A program made the position numbers and the translations under genes. A stretch of 64,000 nucleotides of DNA, from positions 301,564 through 365,563 of the forward strand of contig NZ_JAMKQJ010000006.1 of NCBI RefSeq assembly GCF_024643205.1, given 5' to 3'. The stretch is from Parapedobacter tibetensis (GTDB lineage: Bacteria; Bacteroidota; Bacteroidia; Sphingobacteriales; Sphingobacteriaceae). A model generated the notes under the pieces. That model was not told the origin of the DNA, did not search any database, and saw only the letters and a list, made by a program, of their open reading frames with translations. This document shows positions 25,907 through 35,065 of the stretch, in pieces (positions within the stretch are counted from its first letter, which is position 1; each line of letters begins with the position of its first letter).

Positions 25907-26656
25907 TTATACCGATTGCCTCCTGGCCAATTCCGCGCAGAAAAGTGCCGCCGAAACCGCCACGTTGAGGGATTCAGCCTGGCCTATCCGTGGGATGGTG
26001 ATGGGGTGCTGGATATGGGCCAACAAGGCTGTACTGATGCCATTGCCCTCATTACCCAATATAACCAGACCCTCCGGGCCAAAATCTGTCTCATAGATGG
26101 GCGCACCATCAAGAACGGCACCGAATACAGGAACGGGAATGTTTATAATCAGCGCCAAAAGATCCATGTATTGTACTTGCATCCGGGCAAGCGAACCCAT
26201 GCTAGCCTGCACCACTTTGGGATTGTAGGCATCCACCGAGCCCAATGAACAGACGATGCTTTTGAATCCGAACCATTCCGCTGTACGGATGATGGTACCC
26301 AAATTACCGGGGTCCTGTACATCATCCAATACCAAATGGAAGCTATTTAGCAATGAATCATTCGTGAGTGGCGGGATGGTGGGTATGCGTACCAAGGCCA
26401 ATACCCCTTGTGGTGTTTTCAAGGAACTGATACGTTTCAGGTCTTGTTCACTAATTTCCTCCGATTTTATATTTTGAGGTATTTTATCCAATTTTGCAGC
26501 CGCTTGGGAGGTGTAAAAAATATGTTGTACAATATAATTCGAATGGATGAATTCCGTTACGGATTTAGTACCTTCTACGGCAAACAACCCATGTTCCTTA
26601 CGGAATTTTTTATGTTGAAGCGAGGTGATGGTACGGATTTGTGATTTTGAAAGCAT
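25907..26656 (-). CDS. SpoU/TrmH-family RNA 2'-O-methyltransferase
   Basis: I choose the ATG at 26656 (MLSKSQIRTITSLQ) over a TTG two codons earlier. The 249-residue protein has an N-terminal RNA-binding segment (IRTITSLQHKKFRKEHGLFA) and the knotted SPOUT domain with the three family motifs: LDDVQDPGNLGTIIRTAEW (motif 1), LVILGNEGNGIS (motif 2, AdoMet loop) and IPRIGQAESLNVAVSAAL (motif 3). It methylates ribose 2'-OH of rRNA or tRNA; the target nucleotide is not evident. It is divergent from tamL, with only 5 bp between the two ATGs. Confidence 0.9.
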   Translation of the reverse strand: MLSKSQIRTITSLQHKKFRKEHGLFAVEGTKSVTEFIHSNYIVQHIFYTSQAAAKLDKIPQNIKSEEISEQDLKRISSLKTPQGVLALVRIPTIPPLTNDSLLNSFHLVLDDVQDPGNLGTIIRTAEWFGFKSIVCSLGSVDAYNPKVVQASMGSLARMQVQYMDLLALIINIPVPVFGAVLDGAPIYETDFGPEGLVILGNEGNGISTALLAHIQHPITIPRIGQAESLNVAVSAALFCAELARRQSV

Positions 26657-26661
26657 TGTCA

Positions 26662-29010
26662 ATGATTAAACGGAATTGTGTTTTTGCTTATGCAAGTATA
26701 ATGCTTTTGCTGGTATTATTCACATCATGTCGCTCTACCGGATTATTGGAAGAAGGACAGGCATTAGTGACCAAAACAAAAATAGAAGGGATCGATCCCA
26801 AATTTGAGGAGCAAGCCGATGCTTATATCCCACTTGATATCCGCCCGAATTCGCGCATCAATTTGTTTATTTATAACCTTGCAAACGCGAGGAATGGACG
26901 CTACCGGACTGTGGATATTCGCAATGTGGGCGAGCCCCCACATATCTTGGATAGTGCCTTGGTGGATTTTTCCACACAACAGATTAATCGTTATTTGGCG
27001 TCCAAGGGATATTTTAATGCCGAGGTAACTAACCAGATTATCTTGAAAGGAAAGCGGGCTCATCTTTACTTTCATGCCGTACCGGGCGAACCGTTTACAT
27101 TACGCCATGTGGATATGGATATTGCCGATCCGCGGTTGGCAAGGCTGTATGATGAACAAAAGGATGGTTTCAGCAAGATTAAGCCGGGAGTACGCTATGA
27201 TGCGGATTCGCTGGTGGCCGAACGTGAGCATATTTATCACCTCATGCGGCAACATGGATACTACGACTATTTAAGACAGTATATGCGGGTGGATGTAGAT
27301 TCAAGTCTACATAGCAACCAGGCAGACCTCAGACTTGTTGTGGATAATCCCGAAGGAAAAGCGGCGCATACCAAGTTTACCATTGATAGCAGTTTTGTGG
27401 TCATCCGGCATGATCGGGCTGGCCTTAACCAACCTGAGCCGAAGGAAACCGAATTGCCAGGAAACCTTTATTTTGAGGATCGCACCGGCCGCTTCTTGTC
27501 GCCCGCCATCGCACGCTATCTTTTCCACCGTCACGGCGATCGCTATAACGTGGACATGGAAAACCTGACCTACGACCGGTTGTATGAGTTAAATGGCTTC
27601 CGAAGTGTGAAAATATCCTATAGCAAACCGGATTCCAATACACTCAATGCTCATTATGAGCTAATCCCGCGGCCCTATATGGGCAACCAAATCGAAGGGG
27701 AATACACCTTCAATGCGGGGATGAGTGGTTTCAACATCGGAAATACCTTTACCCATCGTAATCTCTTTGGTGGTATGGAGCAACTGGAGATAAAGCTCCG
27801 CTATGGCGTATTATTCGATTCGCGGTTGCCGGGTAATTTATTCAATCGGGTATTCAACAATGATTTCCAAGTTGGGGTCAACGTCACGGTTCCACGTTTG
27901 ATTACGCCTTTCCGAGTGTCGCATACCGGTAAAAATGGACTGCCGCGTACCATCTTCTCTACCAATATACAGGCATTTGACCAATACCGCACCTATTCCA
28001 ATCGCTATTTTAGCAATATGGTTTCATACAATTGGTTTGATACGCGTTATAAACAGCATAATCTAACGCCATTGGTACTGGAGTACCGTTATGGGCAATT
28101 GAATAGTGAGTTTGCGCAACGGTTGATCGATCAAGGGTTTTTATTATATGTACGCAGCAACAACAGGGCTTATTTCGGATTGGGGTCCCAGTATGCCTAT
28201 ACCGTGAATGCCCTTAGGTTAACCCGGTTGGAGGATTTCCTATATTTCAGGGGGGCATTGGATTTGAGTGGCAACCTGTTGGGTTTGGCCAGTGAGGTGA
28301 TTAATTTCAAGCAAAACGAAGACGGTGAAAAGGAAGTGCTGGGTGTACCTTATTTGCAATATGCTAAGGCCGAAACGGACTTGCGGTATTACAAGTATTT
28401 TGGGGGCGATCGGCAATTGGTCCTTCGACTCAATCCCGGAGTGGCGATACCCTATGGCAACAATTCCAGCTTGCTGATTTTCGAAAAGAGTTTTTTTGGT
28501 GGCGGGATGAACGGCATCAGGGCCTGGCAGGCCCGTACATTGGGCCCCGGCAACTATAACCGGGAAGTGCTAGATCCTGATTTAAGGCTCAATTTTCGCA
28601 ACCTCGACCAGCTTGGGGAAATTAAACTGGAAGGCAATGCGGAATACCGGTTTAAGGTCATGAATGATCTCCTTGGGGCAAAACTGAAAGGTGCCGCTTT
28701 TGCCGATTTTGGCAACATCTGGCGAATCAGGGAAAACGCATTGAATCCGGGAGGCGAATTCCGGTTTGATAAGTTCCTAGGGCAGATAGCCATAGGCGCT
28801 GGAGCAGGTCTACGGTTCGATTTGGATTATTTCGTTATCCGGTTTGATGCCGGTATCAAGATTCGCGACCCGCAATTCTCCGGAGCAAAGCAATGGGTTA
28901 TTTCAGAATTGTTCAATAGCCGGGCATTCAAAGCACAGTATCGCGTGACCAATGCGCCTGACCGTTATAATTTTGTGCAATATAATTTCGGTATCGGGAT
29001 GCCTTTTTAA
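26662..29010 (+). CDS. tamL: TamL, BamA/TamA-family outer-membrane assembly lipoprotein
   Basis: I choose the ATG at 26662. The product (782 residues) has a lipoprotein signal (YASIMLLLVLFTSCRSTG), POTRA-like repeats up to about residue 340 (RHVDMDIADPRLARLYDEQK), and a C-terminal Omp85 16-strand barrel (SFFGGGMNGIRAWQARTLGPG, the lid-lock VRGW/Y-like region; ending VQYNFGIGMPF). In Bacteroidota the TamA equivalent is a lipoprotein, which fits the lipobox here. It acts in outer-membrane protein or lipid assembly with TamB. No tamB gene is in this window. Confidence 0.87.
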   Translation: MIKRNCVFAYASIMLLLVLFTSCRSTGLLEEGQALVTKTKIEGIDPKFEEQADAYIPLDIRPNSRINLFIYNLANARNGRYRTVDIRNVGEPPHILDSALVDFSTQQINRYLASKGYFNAEVTNQIILKGKRAHLYFHAVPGEPFTLRHVDMDIADPRLARLYDEQKDGFSKIKPGVRYDADSLVAEREHIYHLMRQHGYYDYLRQYMRVDVDSSLHSNQADLRLVVDNPEGKAAHTKFTIDSSFVVIRHDRAGLNQPEPKETELPGNLYFEDRTGRFLSPAIARYLFHRHGDRYNVDMENLTYDRLYELNGFRSVKISYSKPDSNTLNAHYELIPRPYMGNQIEGEYTFNAGMSGFNIGNTFTHRNLFGGMEQLEIKLRYGVLFDSRLPGNLFNRVFNNDFQVGVNVTVPRLITPFRVSHTGKNGLPRTIFSTNIQAFDQYRTYSNRYFSNMVSYNWFDTRYKQHNLTPLVLEYRYGQLNSEFAQRLIDQGFLLYVRSNNRAYFGLGSQYAYTVNALRLTRLEDFLYFRGALDLSGNLLGLASEVINFKQNEDGEKEVLGVPYLQYAKAETDLRYYKYFGGDRQLVLRLNPGVAIPYGNNSSLLIFEKSFFGGGMNGIRAWQARTLGPGNYNREVLDPDLRLNFRNLDQLGEIKLEGNAEYRFKVMNDLLGAKLKGAAFADFGNIWRIRENALNPGGEFRFDKFLGQIAIGAGAGLRFDLDYFVIRFDAGIKIRDPQFSGAKQWVISELFNSRAFKAQYRVTNAPDRYNFVQYNFGIGMPF

Positions 29011-29028
29011 GTCATTGTCTGCGTTCCA

Positions 29029-29562
29029 TCATAAAAAGTCCTTGATGCCATGCACAATGGTCTCAAAAATATTCTCCAAATCCAACCCCTTGCTGTAATT
29101 GAAAATAAACAATCCAACCAAAGCCAATATAGCCAATATCATGAGTCTTTTGAAGAAATAAGCCACCAATAAGATAACAGCCGGAATGAGGATAAGGTAA
29201 TACCAATTGATAGCAATGGGATTGAGCCCCTTATCGTTTTTCAGTACGTAATACAGTCTACCATGCGAACCACCTTGATTGCGATGCTTGATGAATACAA
29301 AAGCTGAAGTTTCAATGGCGTTGGGCGTGACGGCCACCCCTTCATTGAATTTGAGCTCCTGCTTGAATCCGTTGATGACAAACTGGTAGGTGCCCGAAAT
29401 GGTTTCTATTGGATTTTCATCTGCATCCGTGGCGATGATGGCCAATTTCCCGTTTTTTATGAGGTTTTCCTTAATGATGAAATGGTTGATGCCGCTGTCA
29501 TGTTGTGCATGGATTAACATAGGGAAGGCCAAGAAGGCCAGTAAGTAAAGGACTTTTCGCAT
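29029..29562 (-). CDS. Membrane-anchored secreted protein of unknown function
   Basis: The 177-residue protein has a signal peptide (VLYLLAFLAFPMLIHAQ), a beta-rich exported domain of about 100 residues (ISGTYQFVINGFKQELKF, HRNQGGSHGRLYYVLKND) and two C-terminal membrane helices (YYLILIPAVILLVAYFF, LMILAILALVGLFIF). No domain recognised. It is convergent with tamL (18-bp gap), so the two may share a terminator, although none is obvious. Confidence 0.65.
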   Translation of the reverse strand: MRKVLYLLAFLAFPMLIHAQHDSGINHFIIKENLIKNGKLAIIATDADENPIETISGTYQFVINGFKQELKFNEGVAVTPNAIETSAFVFIKHRNQGGSHGRLYYVLKNDKGLNPIAINWYYLILIPAVILLVAYFFKRLMILAILALVGLFIFNYSKGLDLENIFETIVHGIKDFL

Positions 29563-29674
29563 GCGTTTAGTTTTTATTCAATGCAATGTTAAGGAAAAAC
29601 TATAAAACAACGTAATCGTTTTTCCCTACGGTCGGCATTAGGGAATATTATACAGCATTATTGCCATAGATTCC

Positions 29675-29682
29675 TATATTTG
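29675..29682 (+). promoter_or_regulatory. Candidate -7 box for the gluconate operon
   Basis: TATATTTG matches the Bacteroidota -7 element TAnnTTTG, 61 bp before the gluconokinase ATG. No good TTG is seen at the usual 20-bp distance upstream, so the call is tentative. Confidence 0.35.
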
Positions 29683-29743
29683 TGAATATTAACGTAAGTT
29701 TTACTCCATGGTGATACTTCCAAATTATAACTAATTCACGTTA

Positions 29744-31228
29744 ATGGATTATATTATAGGCGTAGACATCGGTACCTCCAGCACAAAAGCAATCGCATTT
29801 AGTATAGCTGGCGGAATTATCGGTGAATACCGGGTAGGTTACTCCCTCCTAAATCCTCAGCCCGGCTACGTTGAACAAGATCCCGAAGTCCTGTTTGCGG
29901 CCGTCATCCAATCCATCTCCCATGTTGTCCAGGTCGTTATGAAGACGTACGGTGATGGCCAATTACTCGGTGTAGGTTTTAGTAGTGCCATGCATGGGTT
30001 AATTGCCATGGATGGCCAACATCAGCCACTGACCAACTGCATCACCTGGGCGGATACACGAAGCGAATCTTTTGCTACTAAGCTCAAAAGTACACCCGAG
30101 GGGCTTACTATTTATTCGAGGACAGGAACCCCCATCCACCCCATGTCGCCACTATGCAAATTGGGTTGGATGCGTGAACACCAACCAGCTATTTTTGCCG
30201 CAGCACAAAAATTCATATCCATCAAGGAATATGTTTTTCTCAAGTTATTTGGACGCTATGTGGTGGATGAATCCATCGCATCAGCCACGGGTCTCTTTGA
30301 TATTCATGAACTGAGTTGGCATATTCCGGCATTGGAATTGGTGGGTATTTCACCATCCCATCTTTCCGAACCAGCACCCATCACCTATACCCTCGCTGGA
30401 ATGGACGAAACGTTTGCCAATGATATGCATATACCACGAGATACACCTATCGTCATCGGGGGCAGCGATGGATGCCTGGCCAACTTGGGGGGCGGTGCCA
30501 CACATCCTGGAGATGCGGCCGTGACCATTGGCACGAGTGGTGCCATACGAACAATGTCTGATTTACCCCAAACTGATCATAAAGCTCGTACATTTAGCTA
30601 TGTGCTTACCCATGAGCTATTTGTACTTGGCGGGGCAGTCAATAGTGGCGGGGTAGTGTTGCAATGGTATCGAGAAAACTTCGGCCCGATAGCGACACCG
30701 GAAGAAGAAGCCTACCGCATGCTTATCGATGAAGCCGCGTCTGTTCCGGCAGGGGCAGCGGGGTTGGTTTTTTTGCCATACCTTGCTGGGGAGCGTGCCC
30801 CACATTGGAATGCCGAAGCCAAGGGCATGTTTTTTGGTGTGCAGTTGCATCACCGCAAGGCCCATTTTACACGAGCAGTGATTGAAGGCATTGTATATGG
30901 AATCTATAGTGTGGGAAAAGCGTTGGAAGAACTTGCGGGACCCATTAAGACCATACATGCCAATGGAGGTTTTGCCCGTTCATCCGTGTGGGTGCAGGTA
31001 TTGGCCGATGTGTTCAACAAGCGTGTGCTTGTACATGAAAGTGTAGAAAGTGCTGCCAAGGGCGCATACTTGGTTGTGCTGAAGGCATTGGGTAAGATAA
31101 GCGGCTTTGGAGATGTGGAGACGTCGGTTATGGAAGTCTTTGAGCCCAATCCGGCAGCCCATCAGGTATATATGGAAAATTTCGGGCTGTTTGAGAGATT
31201 GTATGACAAGATCAAGGATGAATTTTAA
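29744..31228 (+). CDS. gntK: FGGY-family gluconokinase
   Basis: The 494-residue FGGY carbohydrate kinase has the ATP-binding start YIIGVDIGTSSTKAIAFSI, the substrate-loop segments GFSSAMHGLIAMD and WADTRSESFA, and C-terminal LPYLAGERAPHWNAEAKGMF with IHANGGFARSSVWVQVLADV. The gluconate specificity rests mainly on the next gene, a GntP permease, since xylulose kinases are similar. It would make 6-phosphogluconate for the pentose-phosphate or Entner-Doudoroff route. The gap to the permease is 29 bp, so they form one operon. Confidence 0.88.
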   Translation: MDYIIGVDIGTSSTKAIAFSIAGGIIGEYRVGYSLLNPQPGYVEQDPEVLFAAVIQSISHVVQVVMKTYGDGQLLGVGFSSAMHGLIAMDGQHQPLTNCITWADTRSESFATKLKSTPEGLTIYSRTGTPIHPMSPLCKLGWMREHQPAIFAAAQKFISIKEYVFLKLFGRYVVDESIASATGLFDIHELSWHIPALELVGISPSHLSEPAPITYTLAGMDETFANDMHIPRDTPIVIGGSDGCLANLGGGATHPGDAAVTIGTSGAIRTMSDLPQTDHKARTFSYVLTHELFVLGGAVNSGGVVLQWYRENFGPIATPEEEAYRMLIDEAASVPAGAAGLVFLPYLAGERAPHWNAEAKGMFFGVQLHHRKAHFTRAVIEGIVYGIYSVGKALEELAGPIKTIHANGGFARSSVWVQVLADVFNKRVLVHESVESAAKGAYLVVLKALGKISGFGDVETSVMEVFEPNPAAHQVYMENFGLFERLYDKIKDEF

Positions 31229-31257
31229 TCAATCATACTATTAAACCAATTTAGATT

Positions 31258-32574
31258 ATGCCTATCGTTATTGTTGCATGCGGTGTGTTGTTGTTGTTGC
31301 TACTGGTGGTAGTACTTAAGCTCAATTCCTTTTTTTCATTGATCATCGTTTCCTTAGTAGTAGGTGTTGCCCAGGGCATGCCGGTTTCCGACGTGGTCGA
31401 TTCCATTGAAAAAGGAATGGGAAGTACGCTTGGCTTTCTTTCCTTGATTTTGGGTTTTGGAGCTATGCTTGGCAAGCTGATTGCCGATGGGGGTGGGGTA
31501 CACCGCATATCCGTGAGCTTGATAGACGCTTTCGGACGGCGGAATGTGCAATGGGCCATGGTTTTGACCGGTTTTGTTGTGGGTATCCCCATGTTTTACA
31601 GCGTGGGGTTTGTCATCCTGGTGCCTTTCGTTTTCGCGATTGCGGCAAGGACGGGGTTGCCGCTTATTTATGTAGGACTGCCCATGCTGGCATCGTTGTC
31701 GGTCACCCATGGTTACCTCCCCCCGCATCCCGGGCCTTCGGCTATTGTCACTTTATATAAAGCGGATATGGGACTCACGCTCATTTACGGAATGATTGTG
31801 GCCATTCCCGCCATTATATTGGGGGGTGTGTTTTTTTCGCGGACATTGAAAGGCATCAAGCCCAATCCTCCGGTGCATTTTTTGGATGTGGAGATGCCCA
31901 AGGATGAGGAAATCCCAGGGTTCTGGATCAGCCTGTTTACCGGGCTTCTGCCCGTCCTGCTCATTGCGCTAGCCTCGGCCCTGTCGTTCGTACTGCCGCC
32001 GGATTCCTTAGCCATAGCGATCGTGTCCTTCATCGGCAATCCCATCATTGCATTGCTGTTTTCGGTATTGGTAGCCATATATACCATGGGGATTGCACGG
32101 GGCAAAACGATGAAGGCCGTTATGGGCAATTTGGAAGAAGCCGTGCGTAACATTGCGATGATCCTGTTTATCATCGGCGGTGCAGGGGCGTTTAAGGAAG
32201 TGTTGGTTGACAGTGGGGTAGGGCAATACATTTCCGGTTGGGCCACAGGGTTGACCTTCTCGCCATTGATTCTAGTGTGGGGCATTGCGGCAGCCATACG
32301 GGTATCCCTAGGTTCGGCCACCGTGGCTGGGCTCACCACTGCAGGGATAGCGTTGCCATTCATTGCCTCCACCAATACCAGCCCCGAGCTGATGGTACTG
32401 GCTACCGGTGCCGGCACGCTGATGTTTTCCCATGTGAATGACCCCGGATTTTGGATGTTCAAGGAATATTTTGGGCTGAATATACGGGATACAATCCTAT
32501 CGTGGTCGCTCATGGAGACCATCGTATCCATTGTAGGTTTGCTGGGGGTATTGGCGCTGGATATATACATTTGA
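31258..32574 (+). CDS. gntP: Gluconate:H+ symporter, GntP family
   Basis: The 438-residue protein has about 12-14 membrane helices and the GntP hallmarks: LGFGAMLGKLIADGGGVHRI, GIPMFYSVGFVILVPFVFAI, SVTHGYLPPHPGPSAI and SHVNDPGFWMFKEYF near the C-terminus. GntP transporters import gluconate or related aldonates. Together with the kinase it forms a compact gluconate-use operon. No regulator gene is adjacent. Confidence 0.92.
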   Translation: MPIVIVACGVLLLLLLVVVLKLNSFFSLIIVSLVVGVAQGMPVSDVVDSIEKGMGSTLGFLSLILGFGAMLGKLIADGGGVHRISVSLIDAFGRRNVQWAMVLTGFVVGIPMFYSVGFVILVPFVFAIAARTGLPLIYVGLPMLASLSVTHGYLPPHPGPSAIVTLYKADMGLTLIYGMIVAIPAIILGGVFFSRTLKGIKPNPPVHFLDVEMPKDEEIPGFWISLFTGLLPVLLIALASALSFVLPPDSLAIAIVSFIGNPIIALLFSVLVAIYTMGIARGKTMKAVMGNLEEAVRNIAMILFIIGGAGAFKEVLVDSGVGQYISGWATGLTFSPLILVWGIAAAIRVSLGSATVAGLTTAGIALPFIASTNTSPELMVLATGAGTLMFSHVNDPGFWMFKEYFGLNIRDTILSWSLMETIVSIVGLLGVLALDIYI

Positions 32575-32649
32575 TACTGGGGTGATTTTGTAGGAAATGC
32601 TTTCAAAACCATGAAATATTTGTACTTTTGACGGCAAAGAATTATTGAC

Positions 32650-32868
32650 ATGGCAACTACGTTAGAAAAAAGACCCTCAAAGAAAACAGATAACAACGCT
32701 AATCAGACCAGCCACTATGTTACACTAACCACCGCGGTGGCGATTGGTCTTGCGGGTACATTTGTACGATTCATCCAGGATTCTTTCCTTTTTTCCACTA
32801 TATCCAATATTTTATTGGCCATTGGTTGGTTCATTGTATTCCGTGTAGTTTTCAAGATTATGAAGTAA
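32650..32868 (+). CDS. Small membrane protein, unknown
   Basis: The 72-residue protein has a charged, Thr/Asn-rich N-terminus followed by two hydrophobic segments (VTLTTAVAIGLAGTFVRFI and FLFSTISNILLAIGWFIVF). No family recognised. A TACTTTTG box (32623-32630), matching the -7 consensus, lies 20 bp before the ATG, which supports expression. Confidence 0.6.
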   Translation: MATTLEKRPSKKTDNNANQTSHYVTLTTAVAIGLAGTFVRFIQDSFLFSTISNILLAIGWFIVFRVVFKIMK

Positions 32869-32978
32869 GGAGGATTTTACGAAATAATACGATAAAGCGC
32901 TCAACTTCTATGTAGTTGGGCAACAAGGGCCACCGTATATCGTGAATTAACGGCTTCCAACTTCGGTCTATCAGCTCC

Positions 32979-33407
32979 CTAACTATTAATGTAACTCTCC
33001 AGCTGGCTGATGGTCTGCTGTTGGTCCTCGATGATGTGTTTCACGAGGTCGCCGATGGACAGCATGCCGATGACCGTACCGTTTTCCACCACGGGTAGGT
33101 GCCTGAAGTGATTGGTTGTCATCAATTGCATGCAATGGTCGATGGCCTCATCCGGTGTGATGGTTCTTGGGGTTTTCGTCATGGCCTCGCTGATGGAGGT
33201 CTCTTTGGATGACTTCCCCTGTAAGATGATTTTACGGGCATAATCCCTTTCGGTAAAGATGCCCAGTAGGCCACCGTTTTCAATGACCAACAAGGCGCTG
33301 ATATTTTTTTCCATCATGATTTTCAAGGCTTCCAATACAGAAACATCTTGAGCCACGGAATAAACGATTGCAGGTTTGCTTTTGAGGATGTGCTTAACGG
33401 TCTTCAT
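32979..33407 (-). CDS. CBS-domain pair protein
   Basis: The 142-residue protein consists of two CBS motifs. The first runs from SVLEALKIMMEKNISALLVI to IFTERDYARKIIL and the second from TPDEAIDHCMQLMTTNHFRH to VIGMLSIGDLVKHII. Stand-alone CBS pairs bind adenine nucleotides or similar ligands and regulate partner proteins. No partner can be assigned from the neighbours. The next gene is 98 bp upstream on the same strand, so cotranscription is uncertain. Confidence 0.9.
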   Translation of the reverse strand: MKTVKHILKSKPAIVYSVAQDVSVLEALKIMMEKNISALLVIENGGLLGIFTERDYARKIILQGKSSKETSISEAMTKTPRTITPDEAIDHCMQLMTTNHFRHLPVVENGTVIGMLSIGDLVKHIIEDQQQTISQLESYINS

Positions 33408-33505
33408 AAGCCGAAAAATTTAGTGATAACTGGTTTTTTATAAATATCACGATAAAGATAACTTTTTTCGGATAAATAAAGAAATCACGCACCACCATTA
33501 CCATT

Positions 33506-33928
33506 TTAGTTAGGCCAAACATTCCAGGGGATACGGGATAACATGAGCACCAAACCAATTAGGTAAAAAACCCATACACTAGCATTTTGCTTTTTGGGAG
33601 TGGGCAACCGCTTAGCTCTTGAATAGCCTACGGTGATGAGTATGATGGCCACCAACATGATGAGTGGATGTTCAAGGAAATAAAGACGTGCAATGCCGAT
33701 TTTCATGGCTTCACCCGACGCTCCTTTGATGCCCAATGGCGAAATGAAATAGATGATAAGCCCCACCACTAATTGAATATGTGCGCATATTAGCCCTAAA
33801 AGAGCCATTTTTCGGTTATATGGTTTGTTGCGCAGGTAGGCAAACAGCGCATAAAGGATAGAGATAATCAAGCCAGCCAACAGCACGTAGGCTAGCATGG
33901 AGTGGAGGTGTTTGATTCCGGTGTACAT
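33506..33928 (-). CDS. Four-helix membrane protein, cytochrome-b-like
   Basis: The 140-residue protein has four membrane helices (LAYVLLAGLIISILYALFAY, LLGLICAHIQLVVGLIIYFI, EHPLIMLVAIILITVGYS, VWVFYLIGLVLMLSRIPW). Several His lie in or near helices (His7 and His9 before helix 1, one each in helix 2 and at the start of helix 3), as expected for a haem-binding protein. Similar Bacteroidota proteins are annotated as cytochrome b; I cannot confirm haem binding. Confidence 0.65.
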   Translation of the reverse strand: MYTGIKHLHSMLAYVLLAGLIISILYALFAYLRNKPYNRKMALLGLICAHIQLVVGLIIYFISPLGIKGASGEAMKIGIARLYFLEHPLIMLVAIILITVGYSRAKRLPTPKKQNASVWVFYLIGLVLMLSRIPWNVWPN

Positions 33929-34085
33929 AGTTGTATTTAGTTAGTGAAGTGTAATTATGGGGTTGAATCTATTCATTCGGATTAAAATGTGCGCTAAAAT
34001 TACGGAATAAAAGTTAAATAATAGCGGTCGGCATGTTTATCCCTTCCGTCCACGTCGCTCCTGTCTTCCGGCAAGTTAGCTATGT

Positions 34086-34709
34086 TCAATCAGTCTTCAA
34101 ATCAACAGGAGAGACCTCCGCTACCGGGCTGAACAAGTACACCCGCTGTGTCTTTATTTCTATGCAGCGGTAACGTTTCCTGATTTTTTCCTTTTTCTGA
34201 AAAACCTTACCGTTTTTAAGGGAAAACACGGTGTTTTCGGGTAACTGTTCGACGGTATGGGTATTATCCACTTTACTGTCATATCGTTTCAACACCCGGA
34301 AGAGCTGCAAATCCGAACAGCTGGAAGCCGCAGGGTTATCCATGTACTTGATTAAGGCCATCTGGATATCTTCAGGGAAGATCGCCGACTGAATAAAAGG
34401 CTGCATGAGTTGTCTGAAGCTGGCCTTCCATTCCTGTCCATGTGGTTTCACTCGGTTTTTGTGGACATTCCATGTTTTCAAGTGGGCAAATTCATGTACG
34501 GTGGTAATTAAGAATGCATATGGATTGAGGTTGTTGTTCACGGATATGCGATGCCCATAGCCAGCATACGGAGGGCGGTAATCGCCAAATTTGGACGTGC
34601 GGCTTCGGCTTATCCGAAACGTGCATGGACTATCGTTGATCCATTGCGAGATGATCGGAGCAGCTGAAGCTGGTATATATTTGCTGAGCTGTGCGTTGTA
34701 GTCTTGCAT
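34086..34709 (-). CDS. SprT-like zinc metalloprotease-family protein
   Basis: The 207-residue protein has the SprT-type metal site: TTVHEFAHLKTW (HExxH, about residue 72), followed by HKNRVKPHGQEWKASFRQLM containing the third ligand His. It also has a C-terminal basic region (KKEKIRKRYRCIEI) where family members often carry a zinc ribbon; Cys residues are scarce here, so the ribbon may be absent. Eukaryotic SprT/Spartan proteins repair DNA-protein crosslinks; the bacterial role is unclear. Confidence 0.8.
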   Translation of the reverse strand: MQDYNAQLSKYIPASAAPIISQWINDSPCTFRISRSRTSKFGDYRPPYAGYGHRISVNNNLNPYAFLITTVHEFAHLKTWNVHKNRVKPHGQEWKASFRQLMQPFIQSAIFPEDIQMALIKYMDNPAASSCSDLQLFRVLKRYDSKVDNTHTVEQLPENTVFSLKNGKVFQKKEKIRKRYRCIEIKTQRVYLFSPVAEVSPVDLKTD

Positions 34710-34849
34710 GGATGCAAACTTAAAACAATGGCGTAAGTATTCATAATCTTATGTTGTTGATGATAAAAAATGCATAAATTAGACCTTCATTTATTCCTAA
34801 TATCCCTACTAATTTACCCTAGTAAAAATAATCACCATAGCACAGGATG

Positions 34850-35010
34850 CAATTCAAATTGTCGCTTATCGTCATTGCGAACCCGAGCGGGGTGCAGGAG
34901 CGATGGAGTGAAGCAATCTAACTTGACGAAGATTGCTTCGGCTCACGCAACCCTACCCAGCCTCGCAAAGACGTCAAAGTTGATCGTATCCGATGCGACA
35001 ATTTGAATTG
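34850..35010. repeat. Inverted-repeat intergenic element (MITE/REP-like)
   Basis: Perfect 16-bp arms CAATTCAAATTGTCGC (34850-34865) and GCGACAATTTGAATTG (34995-35010) bracket a 161-bp unit. Inside, GTCATTGCGAACC and GAAGCAATCT face AGATTGCTTCGG and CCTCGCAAAGACG, giving a second, imperfect inverted repeat. The interior resembles the CGTCATTGCGAG / GAAGCAATCT elements scattered in many bacterial genomes. No open frame is present, so it would be a non-autonomous element. Confidence 0.7.
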
Positions 35011-35065
35011 AACCCCATAGCATAATCCGATGAGTTTTTTTAATTCATTATCCCTATCTTTGGAC

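Noticed and set aside
31785..32696. 303-residue minus-strand frame opposite the gluconate permease
   Set aside because: A shadow of the membrane-protein codons on the other strand; it is compositionally odd and overlaps a well-supported gene.
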